Shown here in pieces: positions 1-6,007 of a stretch of DNA of 32,480 nucleotides. A program made the translations under genes and the position numbers. Source of the stretch: a virus; the IMG/VR virus record IMGVR_UViG_3300027898_000028, positions 1 to 32,480 of that record. One strand, given 5' to 3'. The number at the start of each line of letters is the position of its first letter. The first letter of the stretch is position 1. The notes under the pieces were generated by a model that saw only the letters and a list, made by a program, of their open reading frames with translations, had not been told where the DNA came from and did no database searches.

Positions 1-1
1 C

Positions 2-178
2 CTGCGCATTTTGATGCGCCGCAATCCGCCGCCGCCGACCTCCATCGCCGCCGTCATGAGCCATCCTGCTTCCCCGTGGGGCCGCATCGGCTGGCAGATC
101 ATCGTCGGCGCCGATATTTCCTTCGCCCCGACCTCGATCGAGCCCACCATTGTTCCGGCCGGAGTCGCGCATGGCTAA
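2..178 (+). CDS. C-terminal part of an unidentified protein (runs in from the left edge)
   Basis: An open frame enters at the window edge and stops at 176-178, overlapping the next start (171) by 8 bp. Such tight overlaps recur among the genes of this phage (for example at 5340 and 5701), which supports it being real. The visible 58 residues contain a proline run and then a mixed hydrophobic stretch with W and G residues. A start at 14 would give a complete 54-residue protein, but no good ribosome binding site is visible there. I do not recognise a family. Low confidence. Confidence 0.35.
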   Translation: MRILMRRNPPPPTSIAAVMSHPASPWGRIGWQIIVGADISFAPTSIEPTIVPAGVAHG

Positions 179-908
179 AGGCCGTCCGAAAAAGCCCGGC
201 AAGCGCCATCCCGGCGGCCAGCTTATCCAGGAGCCGGAGGGACCATCGCTCGCCGGCTGGCACCGCATCCGCGAGGACGCCGTCAAGCTCGGCTGCAATC
301 CTCTCATCGCCACCCAGCTCGGCCGCCTCGGCTACGCCGGTAGCCTGACGCCCGTAGAAGTAGCAACCGGATTCCGCATTGCAGAAATCTATGGCCGTTA
401 CGACCGCTCGATCGGCCGGAGGCGGTCGGTCGCTTCGCCGTCCTATGAACTGGGCCGTGGTCGCGATACGGCGGCCATCGAGAGCGAGGAAGCACGGGAG
501 CGTGCCCAGGACGTCGCGCGCGCGTTCGGCACCCTGCAGGCCGAAATCGCGCTCTGCCCGCGCCAAGTGAAAGGGCCGCTTGAAGAGCTGTGCGTCGAGG
601 ATCGCGCCTGCCCGCCGGGATGGCTGCCGGCGGTGAAGATCGCGCTGGGAATCCTGGCGGATGCATTGGGGATCAAGCGGCGGCCCGGAAGAAAGCGAAT
701 GGGGAGTAGCGAACTAGCGAGTAGAAGGGACGCTTCCCTACTCGCTACTCGCTACTTCGCCACTCGCTCCTTAAACTCCGAGCGCGAAGCCTTCATCGAG
801 ACGGTGACCCGACTCGGCCTGGTTGACCCGGCGGACGCGGCCGGAGTTTATGGGCATTTTCGGGCGTTGATGGAGCGGGAGCGGCATCGGAAAGACAAAA
901 TCAAATGA
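171..908 (+). CDS. Conserved phage protein with AT-hook-like N-terminus, extended by an in-frame repeat
   Basis: A 245-residue protein. I chose ATG 171 over an in-frame TTG at 150 because it begins the motif GRPKKPGKR (residues 4-12), a basic AT-hook-like segment. The body up to about residue 170 resembles a family of unknown function common in rhizobial phages and prophages, ending in a C-terminal block with CVEDR (141-145). Residues about 175-201 are encoded by a copy of the CTACTCGC palindromic repeat read in frame, after which a further helical 44-residue segment follows. The family-like part seems to end where the repeat begins, so the tail may be a repeat-mediated fusion or extension (inference). 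Location upstream of the terminase and the basic N-terminus suggest DNA binding, but the function is unknown. Confidence 0.75.
   Translation: MAKGRPKKPGKRHPGGQLIQEPEGPSLAGWHRIREDAVKLGCNPLIATQLGRLGYAGSLTPVEVATGFRIAEIYGRYDRSIGRRRSVASPSYELGRGRDTAAIESEEARERAQDVARAFGTLQAEIALCPRQVKGPLEELCVEDRACPPGWLPAVKIALGILADALGIKRRPGRKRMGSSELASRRDASLLATRYFATRSLNSEREAFIETVTRLGLVDPADAAGVYGHFRALMERERHRKDKIK
691..774 (+). repeat. CTACTCGC palindromic repeat, copy 1, inside a coding region
   Basis: Two arms made of iterated GAGTAGCGA and TCGCTACTC units fold around a short centre near 728-732 (AAGGGA facing TCCCT). It is the only full copy lying within an otherwise ordinary gene (171-908), and it keeps the frame open. 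Confidence 0.85.
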
Positions 909-1165
909 AGCTTAAGATTATCGGCGGCCCGCGCGATGGGCAATTTGCGGATTTAACGCCGGGAGCGCGCGACATCGAATTGCCCGATCCTCCGGGCCGA
1001 CTGAACGTGTTGACGCGATCGGGCGTCGCTCCGGCGATGGTCGAAGTGTCGCACACGTATTATACGGTTCGCGAACTTCATTGTTCCAATAAGTGGCGGC
1101 TGAGATTTCTTACGCCGGCCGATTGGCCTGACTGGAAAGCGATCGAGCATCAATTTCGCAAATAA
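905..1165 (+). CDS. Small conserved hypothetical phage protein
   Basis: An 86-residue protein whose ATG overlaps the previous stop by 4 bp (ATGA), implying translational coupling. It opens with the IIGGPRDGQ pattern (residues 5-13), which I know as the start of many short phage proteins of unknown function, followed by beta-rich sequence and a tyrosine-rich HTYYTV segment near residue 51. There is no signal peptide or membrane span. It is the last gene before a terminator-like hairpin at 1231. Confidence 0.75.
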   Translation: MKLKIIGGPRDGQFADLTPGARDIELPDPPGRLNVLTRSGVAPAMVEVSHTYYTVRELHCSNKWRLRFLTPADWPDWKAIEHQFRK

Positions 1166-1230
1166 ATCGGCTCTTGACTCTTTCGCTACCGCGCCGCAGA
1201 ATTCATGAAATTCCAGATTGACGACATATG

Positions 1231-1260
1231 CCCGCCGCATCTTTGCGCCGCGGGTTTTTT
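1231..1260 (+). terminator. Intrinsic terminator
   Basis: CCCGC-CGCA stem pairs with TGCG-(CC bulge)-GCGGG around a TCTT loop, followed directly by TTTTTT. It lies in the 194-bp gap between 1165 and 1360. I see nothing else convincing in that gap. Confidence 0.7.
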
Positions 1261-1359
1261 CGTATGGCCCCACCCGCGGGCCTCGGCGGCCCGGCATCTT
1301 CCCCAGCCCCCCAGCCCACGAATGCCGGGCCGCCACTTCCTCCAAGGTCATCCTGACGC

Positions 1360-2100
1360 ATGTCCAGCGGCCATCGCCATGCCGAGCCCAAGACGCCGGC
1401 GGAACTCTCGCGCATGCTCGGCGAAGGCGATACGCCCGATCTGCTGGCGCGGGCGGTCAGGATCGACACCACCCGGGACGTCCCTTACGCGGGCGGCATC
1501 AGCGCGGACGGCAAGACCGTCTACATCGATCGCCGGCTCCATGCCGAGGTAATGGCCGGCGATGTCCGCGTCCGCGGCATCGCGCCGAAGGAACTGATCG
1601 GCGCCTGGATCGAGCACGAGCACACCGAGTGGTCGGTGGACGCCGGCGACAATCCGGTGGACAGCTACGGGGCCGCGCACGCCTATGCGTCGGCCAAGGA
1701 AAATGAGCGTTACGAAACTCTGGGACGCAATCCCGATAGCGTGAATGAGACGACCGATGCGGCGATCGACCGCTGCGTGAAGCGCGATCCGGTCAATCCG
1801 CCCAAGGATCTGTGGTGCGGCCCCTATCACGACACGGCCTTCACGGATGACGGCCCCGACGGCAAGCGCGCCAAGGAATTGCTGCGCATGTTCCGCGCCA
1901 GAGGTGTCGTGGATGCCTTCAAGGAATCCAAGATCGCGGTGCATTACGGCATGGGGCCGGACAAATGCGCCAACTGCGTCCACTTCGGCCGCGACACCGC
2001 CATCCGCAAGGCGCTCGGCAATGGCGACATCGCCCCCTGCGAAATCGTCTGCGGCCTCGTGCGGGCCGATCGCGATTGCGATCGCTACCAGGAGAATTGA
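1360..2100 (+). CDS. Phage protein with a HiPIP-like cysteine cluster at its C-terminus
   Basis: A 246-residue protein preceded by an AAGG ribosome-binding stretch about 12 bp before ATG 1360. The N-terminal half is soluble and carries HEHTEW (about residues 86-91), which recalls a metal-binding helix but is not a canonical HExxH. The last 45 residues hold five cysteines: CANC near 198-201, a CEIVCG segment, and CDRY just before the end. That spacing, with a final C followed by an aromatic residue, resembles the [4Fe-4S] ligand layout of high-potential iron-sulphur proteins, a pattern also found in phage proteins of unknown role. The family of the N-terminal domain is not recognised. Cluster binding is inferred, not shown. 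Confidence 0.75.
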   Translation: MSSGHRHAEPKTPAELSRMLGEGDTPDLLARAVRIDTTRDVPYAGGISADGKTVYIDRRLHAEVMAGDVRVRGIAPKELIGAWIEHEHTEWSVDAGDNPVDSYGAAHAYASAKENERYETLGRNPDSVNETTDAAIDRCVKRDPVNPPKDLWCGPYHDTAFTDDGPDGKRAKELLRMFRARGVVDAFKESKIAVHYGMGPDKCANCVHFGRDTAIRKALGNGDIAPCEIVCGLVRADRDCDRYQEN

Positions 2101-2101
2101 C

Positions 2102-2518
2102 ATGCGCTCTCTCAACTCGCTGATGGCCTCGGGTGCAATCAGCGCCAAGGCTGCCGCGAAGTTCAAGCCCGCGATTCTGCGCCAGACCCGTGCGCAAAAA
2201 GGCAAGATGGCCAGGTTCGACGGCCGCAGCAAGGACGAAGGGTCCGCGCACAAGAAGGCCGAAGTGCCGAGCAATCACATCAGCCATCCGACCAATCAGC
2301 GCGATCGCGTCGGCTCGACTCCAAGCAAGGGCGGACAGGCGCGCGGCGGAACGGTGCCGACTCGCAAGCAGATCGACCAGGCGCCGTTGCAGGGCAAGAA
2401 ATGGATCCCGGGCAGCGGCGTCAGCACGAAAAATCCTAAGACCGGGAATACGCGGATGAAGGGGACGATCGCCAACACCGGCGGCCCCTACGGCGGCGGC
2501 GGACGCGATACGCAATAG
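2102..2518 (+). CDS. Basic, glycine-rich hypothetical protein
   Basis: A 138-residue protein. ATG 2102 follows the previous TGA (2098-2100) by one base, so the two are probably co-translated; the same frame is open upstream but antiparallel to the previous gene's good coding sequence. It is rich in K, R, S and G, with short motifs such as GSTPSKGGQARGG near residue 77 and a GGPYGGGGRD tail. No domain, signal peptide or membrane span is visible. Its basic, low-complexity nature suggests a nucleic-acid or structural role, but that is a guess. Confidence 0.65.
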   Translation: MRSLNSLMASGAISAKAAAKFKPAILRQTRAQKGKMARFDGRSKDEGSAHKKAEVPSNHISHPTNQRDRVGSTPSKGGQARGGTVPTRKQIDQAPLQGKKWIPGSGVSTKNPKTGNTRMKGTIANTGGPYGGGGRDTQ

Positions 2519-2587
2519 ACCTCGCGCCCGAAATATGATTCTCCTGCGGTGATCGCAATTCGCGATTTCACACGAGGAGTATCAAAT

Positions 2588-2704
2588 ATGGCCAAGAAGG
2601 CCAAGCGCGGCCCCGGCCGCCCGAAAAAACCCGCCGCGAAGACTGCGCTAGCGAAAGCCGGCGCCGCCAAGACGCGCAAACATCACGCCAAGAAGGCGCG
2701 ATAA
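2588..2704 (+). CDS. 38-residue lysine-rich AT-hook-like protein
   Basis: A very short gene with a strong ribosome-binding site (GAGGAG, 8 bp before ATG). It encodes MAKKAKRGPGRPKKPAAK followed by an A/K-rich tail ending in HHAKKAR. RGPGRPKK is a textbook AT-hook core, and the whole protein resembles a small histone-like DNA-binding peptide. It sits alone between a small hairpin (2550-2567, ATCGC/GCGAT) and a strong terminator at 2711, so it may be a monocistronic unit. Good ribosome-binding site plus composition make it likely real. Confidence 0.65.
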   Translation: MAKKAKRGPGRPKKPAAKTALAKAGAAKTRKHHAKKAR

Positions 2705-2710
2705 CGCGAC

Positions 2711-2742
2711 GGCCCGGTCCGGTGAGACGGCCGGGCCTTTTC
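2711..2742 (+). terminator. Strong intrinsic terminator
   Basis: GGCCCGG-T-CCG pairs with CGG-CCGGGCC around a GTGAGA loop, followed by TTTTC. It comes 6 bp after the stop of the AT-hook-like gene. Confidence 0.85.
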
Positions 2743-2745
2743 AGT

Positions 2746-2778
2746 CTTCGAGAAGCCCTCGGTCTTCGAGAAGCCCTC
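2746..2778 (+). repeat. Tandem pair of the 17-mer family (CTTCGAGAAGCCCTC twice)
   Basis: CTTCGAGAAGCCCTC occurs at 2746-2760 and again at 2764-2778, just ahead of the ATG at 2797. Related copies sit at 3000, 5169, 23223, 25821, 27218 and 30931. Confidence 0.85.
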
Positions 2779-2796
2779 CGACGAAGGAATTCCATC

Positions 2797-2994
2797 ATGG
2801 GTGAACATCCGCGCCGTAATGACGACACCGCTGAAATGACGCAGGGCGACGGCGCCGGCGTCGTGCTCGCAATGCAGATTCGCGAACGGCTCGATCCGTT
2901 GATTGCCGAGTGCGAAAACCAGATGAAACACAACGGGCCGTGCTCGCCGAGCATCATTGCGCAGCTCAAGGCTCTTCGCGAATTGGCGAGCTGA
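2797..2994 (+). CDS. Small hypothetical protein
   Basis: A 65-residue acidic helical protein. ATG 2797 is preceded by AAGGA at 9-bp spacing, so I prefer it to the longer frame that reads through the two upstream repeats. It has two cysteines and a C-terminal helix ending in AQLKALRELAS. No family recognised. Its stop lies 5 bp before the next repeat copy (3000). Confidence 0.6.
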   Translation: MGEHPRRNDDTAEMTQGDGAGVVLAMQIRERLDPLIAECENQMKHNGPCSPSIIAQLKALRELAS

Positions 2995-2999
2995 ACAAA

Positions 3000-3016
3000 C
3001 TTCGAGAAGCCCTCAG
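3000..3016 (+). repeat. 17-mer repeat CTTCGAGAAGCCCTCAG
   Basis: An exact copy ending 4 bp before the ATG at 3021. It occupies the ribosome-binding position of that gene, with GAGAAG as the only purine-rich stretch there. Confidence 0.85.
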
Positions 3017-3020
3017 TTCG

Positions 3021-3227
3021 ATGCCCTCGACCTCGCCTCTTCAAGCCAAGACCATGTCGGCCATCGCGCACGGCTGGCGCCCCACCGGCTCCGCAGCGGG
3101 AATTCCGGTGAAAGTGGCGAAGGAATTTCACGCCGCCGACAAAGGCAAGAAGTACGGCGCCAAGGTCAAGTCGCTGCGCAAGCGCGGCCTGATCTCCGAT
3201 CGGGCGCATCAGAGGATGAGCGCGTGA
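3021..3227 (+). CDS. Small conserved phage protein (AKEF/ADK type)
   Basis: A 68-residue basic protein. Its pattern, an S-P-x-Q start, AHGW, then VAKEFHAADKGKK (about 36-48), matches a short phage protein family common next to terminase or portal genes, whose function I do not know. ATG 3021 lies directly after a 17-mer repeat; ATG 3054 is an alternative start that would remove 11 residues. It is followed after 26 bp by the small-terminase candidate. Confidence 0.65.
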   Translation: MPSTSPLQAKTMSAIAHGWRPTGSAAGIPVKVAKEFHAADKGKKYGAKVKSLRKRGLISDRAHQRMSA

Positions 3228-3253
3228 GCCGCCGGAAATAGAAATTAATAGAA

Positions 3254-3628
3254 ATGGCCGGTCGACCCCGCGGCATCCCCAAAACAGGTGGTCGGAAGAA
3301 GGGCAGCACCAATAAAATCAATGCCGATTTGCGCCTGGAGGCCCAGAAATATACGGCGGAGGCGCTATCAGCTCTCGTGCTGGCTCTCAAGGACCCGTTT
3401 CAATATGTGGCGGCAGCAAAGATCATCCTCGCCTACGGCCATGGTGCGCCGCGTGCGGCCATCGATATCAACGTGAAGCCGGTGTATGTGATTGCTGACC
3501 GACCTCTCGACTCGGATGAGTGGACGGCAAAATACGCCGAGCCATCTTGCGAACCAGGACCAACCAAACCAACCAAGCCAGCGCGTCGCGTGGCAACCGC
3601 AAAAAGGCCCACAAAGCGCGCTCGTTGA
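3254..3628 (+). CDS. Putative small terminase subunit / DNA-binding protein
   Basis: A 124-residue protein opening with GRPRGIPKTGGRKKGSTN (residues 3-20), then a helical region (about 22-70) with an AKIILAYGHGAPR segment. This is a recognised layout of proteins encoded just upstream of large terminases: a basic arm followed by helices. The natural end is probably near DEWTAKYAE (about 87-96); the lysine/proline-rich remainder is read across the start of the large terminase. In this role it would recognise phage DNA and hand it to the ATPase subunit. The small-terminase assignment rests on position and general shape. Confidence 0.6.
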   Translation: MAGRPRGIPKTGGRKKGSTNKINADLRLEAQKYTAEALSALVLALKDPFQYVAAAKIILAYGHGAPRAAIDINVKPVYVIADRPLDSDEWTAKYAEPSCEPGPTKPTKPARRVATAKRPTKRAR

Positions 3629-5036
3629 TTGCCCGCTGCCGGAAATCTTCTTCGGCGGCGCCCGCGGCGGTGGCAAAACCGATGGCGTGCTCGGCAAATG
3701 GGCGCTGAAGGAAAGGCGCTATGGCGCTGCCTTCAACGGCATGATGTTCCGCCGGACGATGGTAGCCTCGGAAGACGCCATCGAACGCAGCCGCGAGATT
3801 TACGGTGCCCTCGGCGCCAAGATGATCGAGGGCAAGTGGCGGATGCCGCATGGCGGGCGTATCGGTTTCGGCTATCTCGATTCGATCAAGGATGCGGACG
3901 CCTGGCAGGGCCGCAATCTCACTGACGTATGGATCGAGGAAGCCGGTCTTTATGCCACGCCGGACGCCATCTGGCGCCTGTTCGGCGTACTCCGCTCGGT
4001 TCATGGGGTGCCGGTGCAGATGATTTTGACCGGCAATCCGGGCGGCCCCGGTCAGCACTGGATTCGCAGCCGCTACGAGCTGCATCCGTTTCCGGTGAGG
4101 CCGCGGGCGCTCGCCCGCAAGCTGCCGAACGGCAGTTCGCATGCGGTCGCGGTGATCCCGTCGCGGCTGCGCGACAACGCGATTTTGATGGAGCGCGACC
4201 CGACTTACGTCAACCGGCTCTACCTGGTAGGTTCCGCCCAGCTCGTCAAAGCGTGGCTTGACGGCGATTGGACTGCGATCGAGGGAGCGTTCTTTGACTG
4301 CTGGTCGCAAAAGAACGTCATCCAGCCAATGGAGGTCCCCAAGACGTGGGTCCGCTTTCGCTCTGCGGACTGGGGTAGCGCCTCTCCTTTCAGCGTCGGA
4401 TGGTGGGCTGTCGTACAGGATGATCATCAACGGCCGACCCTGCCGCGTGGCGCTATGGTTCGTTATCGCGAGTGGTACGGCTCAACCGATCCCGCGGCCG
4501 GGGGCAAAGGCCTCAAGCTGACCGCGGAAGCCGTCGCCGACGGCATCGTTTCACGTGAAAAAGACGATCCGCGCCTCGCCTATGCGGTGCTCGACCCGGC
4601 GGCTTTTGCGGTCGATGGAGGCCCGTCGATCGCGGAGCGGATCAATTCCAAGCTCGCGGCCCGCAAGATGGCTTCGTTCCGGGCCGCCGACAACACCCGC
4701 GTCGCCCAGAACGCCGGCCGCGACCGTCGCGGCCCCATGAACGGCTGGGACGCCATGCGGGCCCGGATCATCGGCAACGCCGGTGTCCCGATGATCTACT
4801 GCTTCGACACCTGTACGGCGTCGATCCGCACCATCCCGCTCCTCCAGCACGATCCGGCGCGGGCCGAGGACCTCGACACCGAGAGCGAGGATCATGCCGC
4901 CGACGATTGGCGCTACGCCTGTTCGAGCCGGCCCTGGATGCGGACGCCGGAGAAACAGGATATACCGAAGGACGCCTATGCGCCGCCGGGCGAGCCGCTG
5001 GAGCATGACGTGCAGTCCTCGGTGAAGTTGCTATGA
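3516..5036 (+). CDS. terL: Terminase large subunit (packaging ATPase/nuclease)
   Basis: A 506-residue protein from ATG 3516; a TTG at 3492 would add 8 residues. The ATPase domain has a Walker A motif GGARGGGKT (47-55), a Walker B with acidic pair DVWIEEAG (137-144), and the coupling motif TGNPGG (172-177). The nuclease domain has RSADWG (282-287, D285), AVLDP (357-361, D360) and a late DDW (463-465), the three acidic positions expected of the RNase H-like fold. Together these drive headful-type packaging through the portal. No in-frame start exists between 3516 and the conserved core, so an overlap of at least 113 bp with the upstream gene is forced. It ends in ATGA overlap with the next gene. 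Confidence 0.93.
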   Translation: MSGRQNTPSHLANQDQPNQPSQRVAWQPQKGPQSALVDCPLPEIFFGGARGGGKTDGVLGKWALKERRYGAAFNGMMFRRTMVASEDAIERSREIYGALGAKMIEGKWRMPHGGRIGFGYLDSIKDADAWQGRNLTDVWIEEAGLYATPDAIWRLFGVLRSVHGVPVQMILTGNPGGPGQHWIRSRYELHPFPVRPRALARKLPNGSSHAVAVIPSRLRDNAILMERDPTYVNRLYLVGSAQLVKAWLDGDWTAIEGAFFDCWSQKNVIQPMEVPKTWVRFRSADWGSASPFSVGWWAVVQDDHQRPTLPRGAMVRYREWYGSTDPAAGGKGLKLTAEAVADGIVSREKDDPRLAYAVLDPAAFAVDGGPSIAERINSKLAARKMASFRAADNTRVAQNAGRDRRGPMNGWDAMRARIIGNAGVPMIYCFDTCTASIRTIPLLQHDPARAEDLDTESEDHAADDWRYACSSRPWMRTPEKQDIPKDAYAPPGEPLEHDVQSSVKLL

Positions 5037-5347
5037 GCTTCCTCCTCCCCGATCAGGAAGAGCGCGAATTCAATGCCGGGGTCAACATGATCCTGGCCAA
5101 GCTCTGCGACGGCGCCCGCATCAGCACCTTTCGGGTTGCGGAATCGAGTCCCCTTGCCGCCGGCAAGGCTTCGACAAGCGCTCAGCCCTACGGCCTCATC
5201 ATGCAGCTCGGGGGCAAGCGTAAGACGGTGACGAACGAAAGTCCGTTCTGCCACGCTTCGCAGGATGATATCGTCGCCATGGTGACGGAATGGGTGGCGA
5301 GCCTGCGGCAGGGCGAGCGATGGACGACGGACGAGCGATATGCCTAA
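5033..5347 (+). CDS. Conserved hypothetical phage protein carrying a 17-mer repeat in frame
   Basis: A 104-residue protein coupled to the terminase by a 4-bp overlap. The start MSFLLPDQEEREFN and the C-terminal MVTEWVASLRQGERW belong to a short phage family of unknown function that I associate with packaging-region genes. Residues about 44-52 (AGKASTSAQ) are encoded by a 17-mer repeat copy, which reads KASTSAQ in frame; the same peptide appears in the gene at 30904. The insertion lies in a predicted loop between conserved blocks. Confidence 0.75.
   Translation: MSFLLPDQEEREFNAGVNMILAKLCDGARISTFRVAESSPLAAGKASTSAQPYGLIMQLGGKRKTVTNESPFCHASQDDIVAMVTEWVASLRQGERWTTDERYA
5169..5185 (+). repeat. 17-mer repeat CTTCGACAAGCGCTCAG inside a gene
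   Basis: Identical, as its reverse complement, to the copy at 25821-25837. It translates as part of KASTSAQ in the host gene. Confidence 0.85.
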
Positions 5348-5708
5348 GCCCAAAGCCGGCAATGCAAAGCACAAGGCCGCCAATAAGGCAAAGAAGGACG
5401 AGCGCCAGGCCTTCCTGGACGGCCTCACGCATGTCGACGTATTCCCCGATGCCAAAGCGGCCTGGGATGACCTAGTCGCGGACGCCATGCTCGGCAATCT
5501 GACGCCCAAGCAGCTCCAGGATGCCCGGTTCATCTTCATGTCGGGGTACCAGCGCGCCGCCAACCTGTTCATTTATTGCGCCGGTTGCACCCAGTCGATC
5601 GATATTGCCGCCGACCAGGCGACCAAGGACTGCATGGACTACGAACAGGAAGCGCAGGCCGTGCTGGCGCAGCGCAAGGCGGACGCACCGCCGCAAGGCG
5701 ATGCCTGA
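5340..5708 (+). CDS. Hypothetical phage protein
   Basis: A 122-residue protein overlapping the previous gene by 8 bp. The first 25 residues are lysine-rich (KAGNAKHKAANKAKK); the remainder is helical with an FIYCAGCTQSI segment (about 77-87) holding a CxxC pair. No signal peptide or clear membrane span. It lies between the terminase and the portal, where small accessory head genes are usual, but I do not recognise the family. Confidence 0.7.
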   Translation: MPKPKAGNAKHKAANKAKKDERQAFLDGLTHVDVFPDAKAAWDDLVADAMLGNLTPKQLQDARFIFMSGYQRAANLFIYCAGCTQSIDIAADQATKDCMDYEQEAQAVLAQRKADAPPQGDA

Positions 5709-6000
5709 CCCCGACGCCGCCCGCGTCATGCGGGCAATCGACAAGCTCTCCGAACCGATGCGCGACCTGGCGAACGAATTCGGCGCCCAGGTCGTGCTTG
5801 CCATGATCGCGGACGGCCACAGCAGCGCAAAGAAACTCCGGACGGAACTTGAAACGTGGCGCGACAAGCGGCAGGCGGAATGGTTGGCAACGGATTATAA
5901 AATCAAGGTATCCGCATTTGATCAACCAAAACCGAAGCCACGACCCGCGCCGAAGCTTTCGCAAGAGCTTTTGTTGACCGAACTGTTCCCCGATCTCTGA
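5701..6000 (+). CDS. Small helical hypothetical protein
   Basis: A 99-residue protein starting at ATG 5701, an 8-bp overlap with the previous gene like the pair before it. Largely helical with charged heptads (KLRTELETWRDKRQAEW, about 43-59), then a proline/lysine linker and a short C-terminal helix ending LFPDL. The composition suggests a small oligomeric or connector-associated protein. No family recognised. The portal starts 7 bp downstream. Confidence 0.7.
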   Translation: MPDPDAARVMRAIDKLSEPMRDLANEFGAQVVLAMIADGHSSAKKLRTELETWRDKRQAEWLATDYKIKVSAFDQPKPKPRPAPKLSQELLLTELFPDL

Positions 6001-6007
6001 GTAATCC

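Noticed and set aside
1348-2274. A 308-residue minus-strand frame opposite the HiPIP-like gene
   Set aside because: It spans two plus-strand genes and the boundary between them, and its sequence has no natural features.
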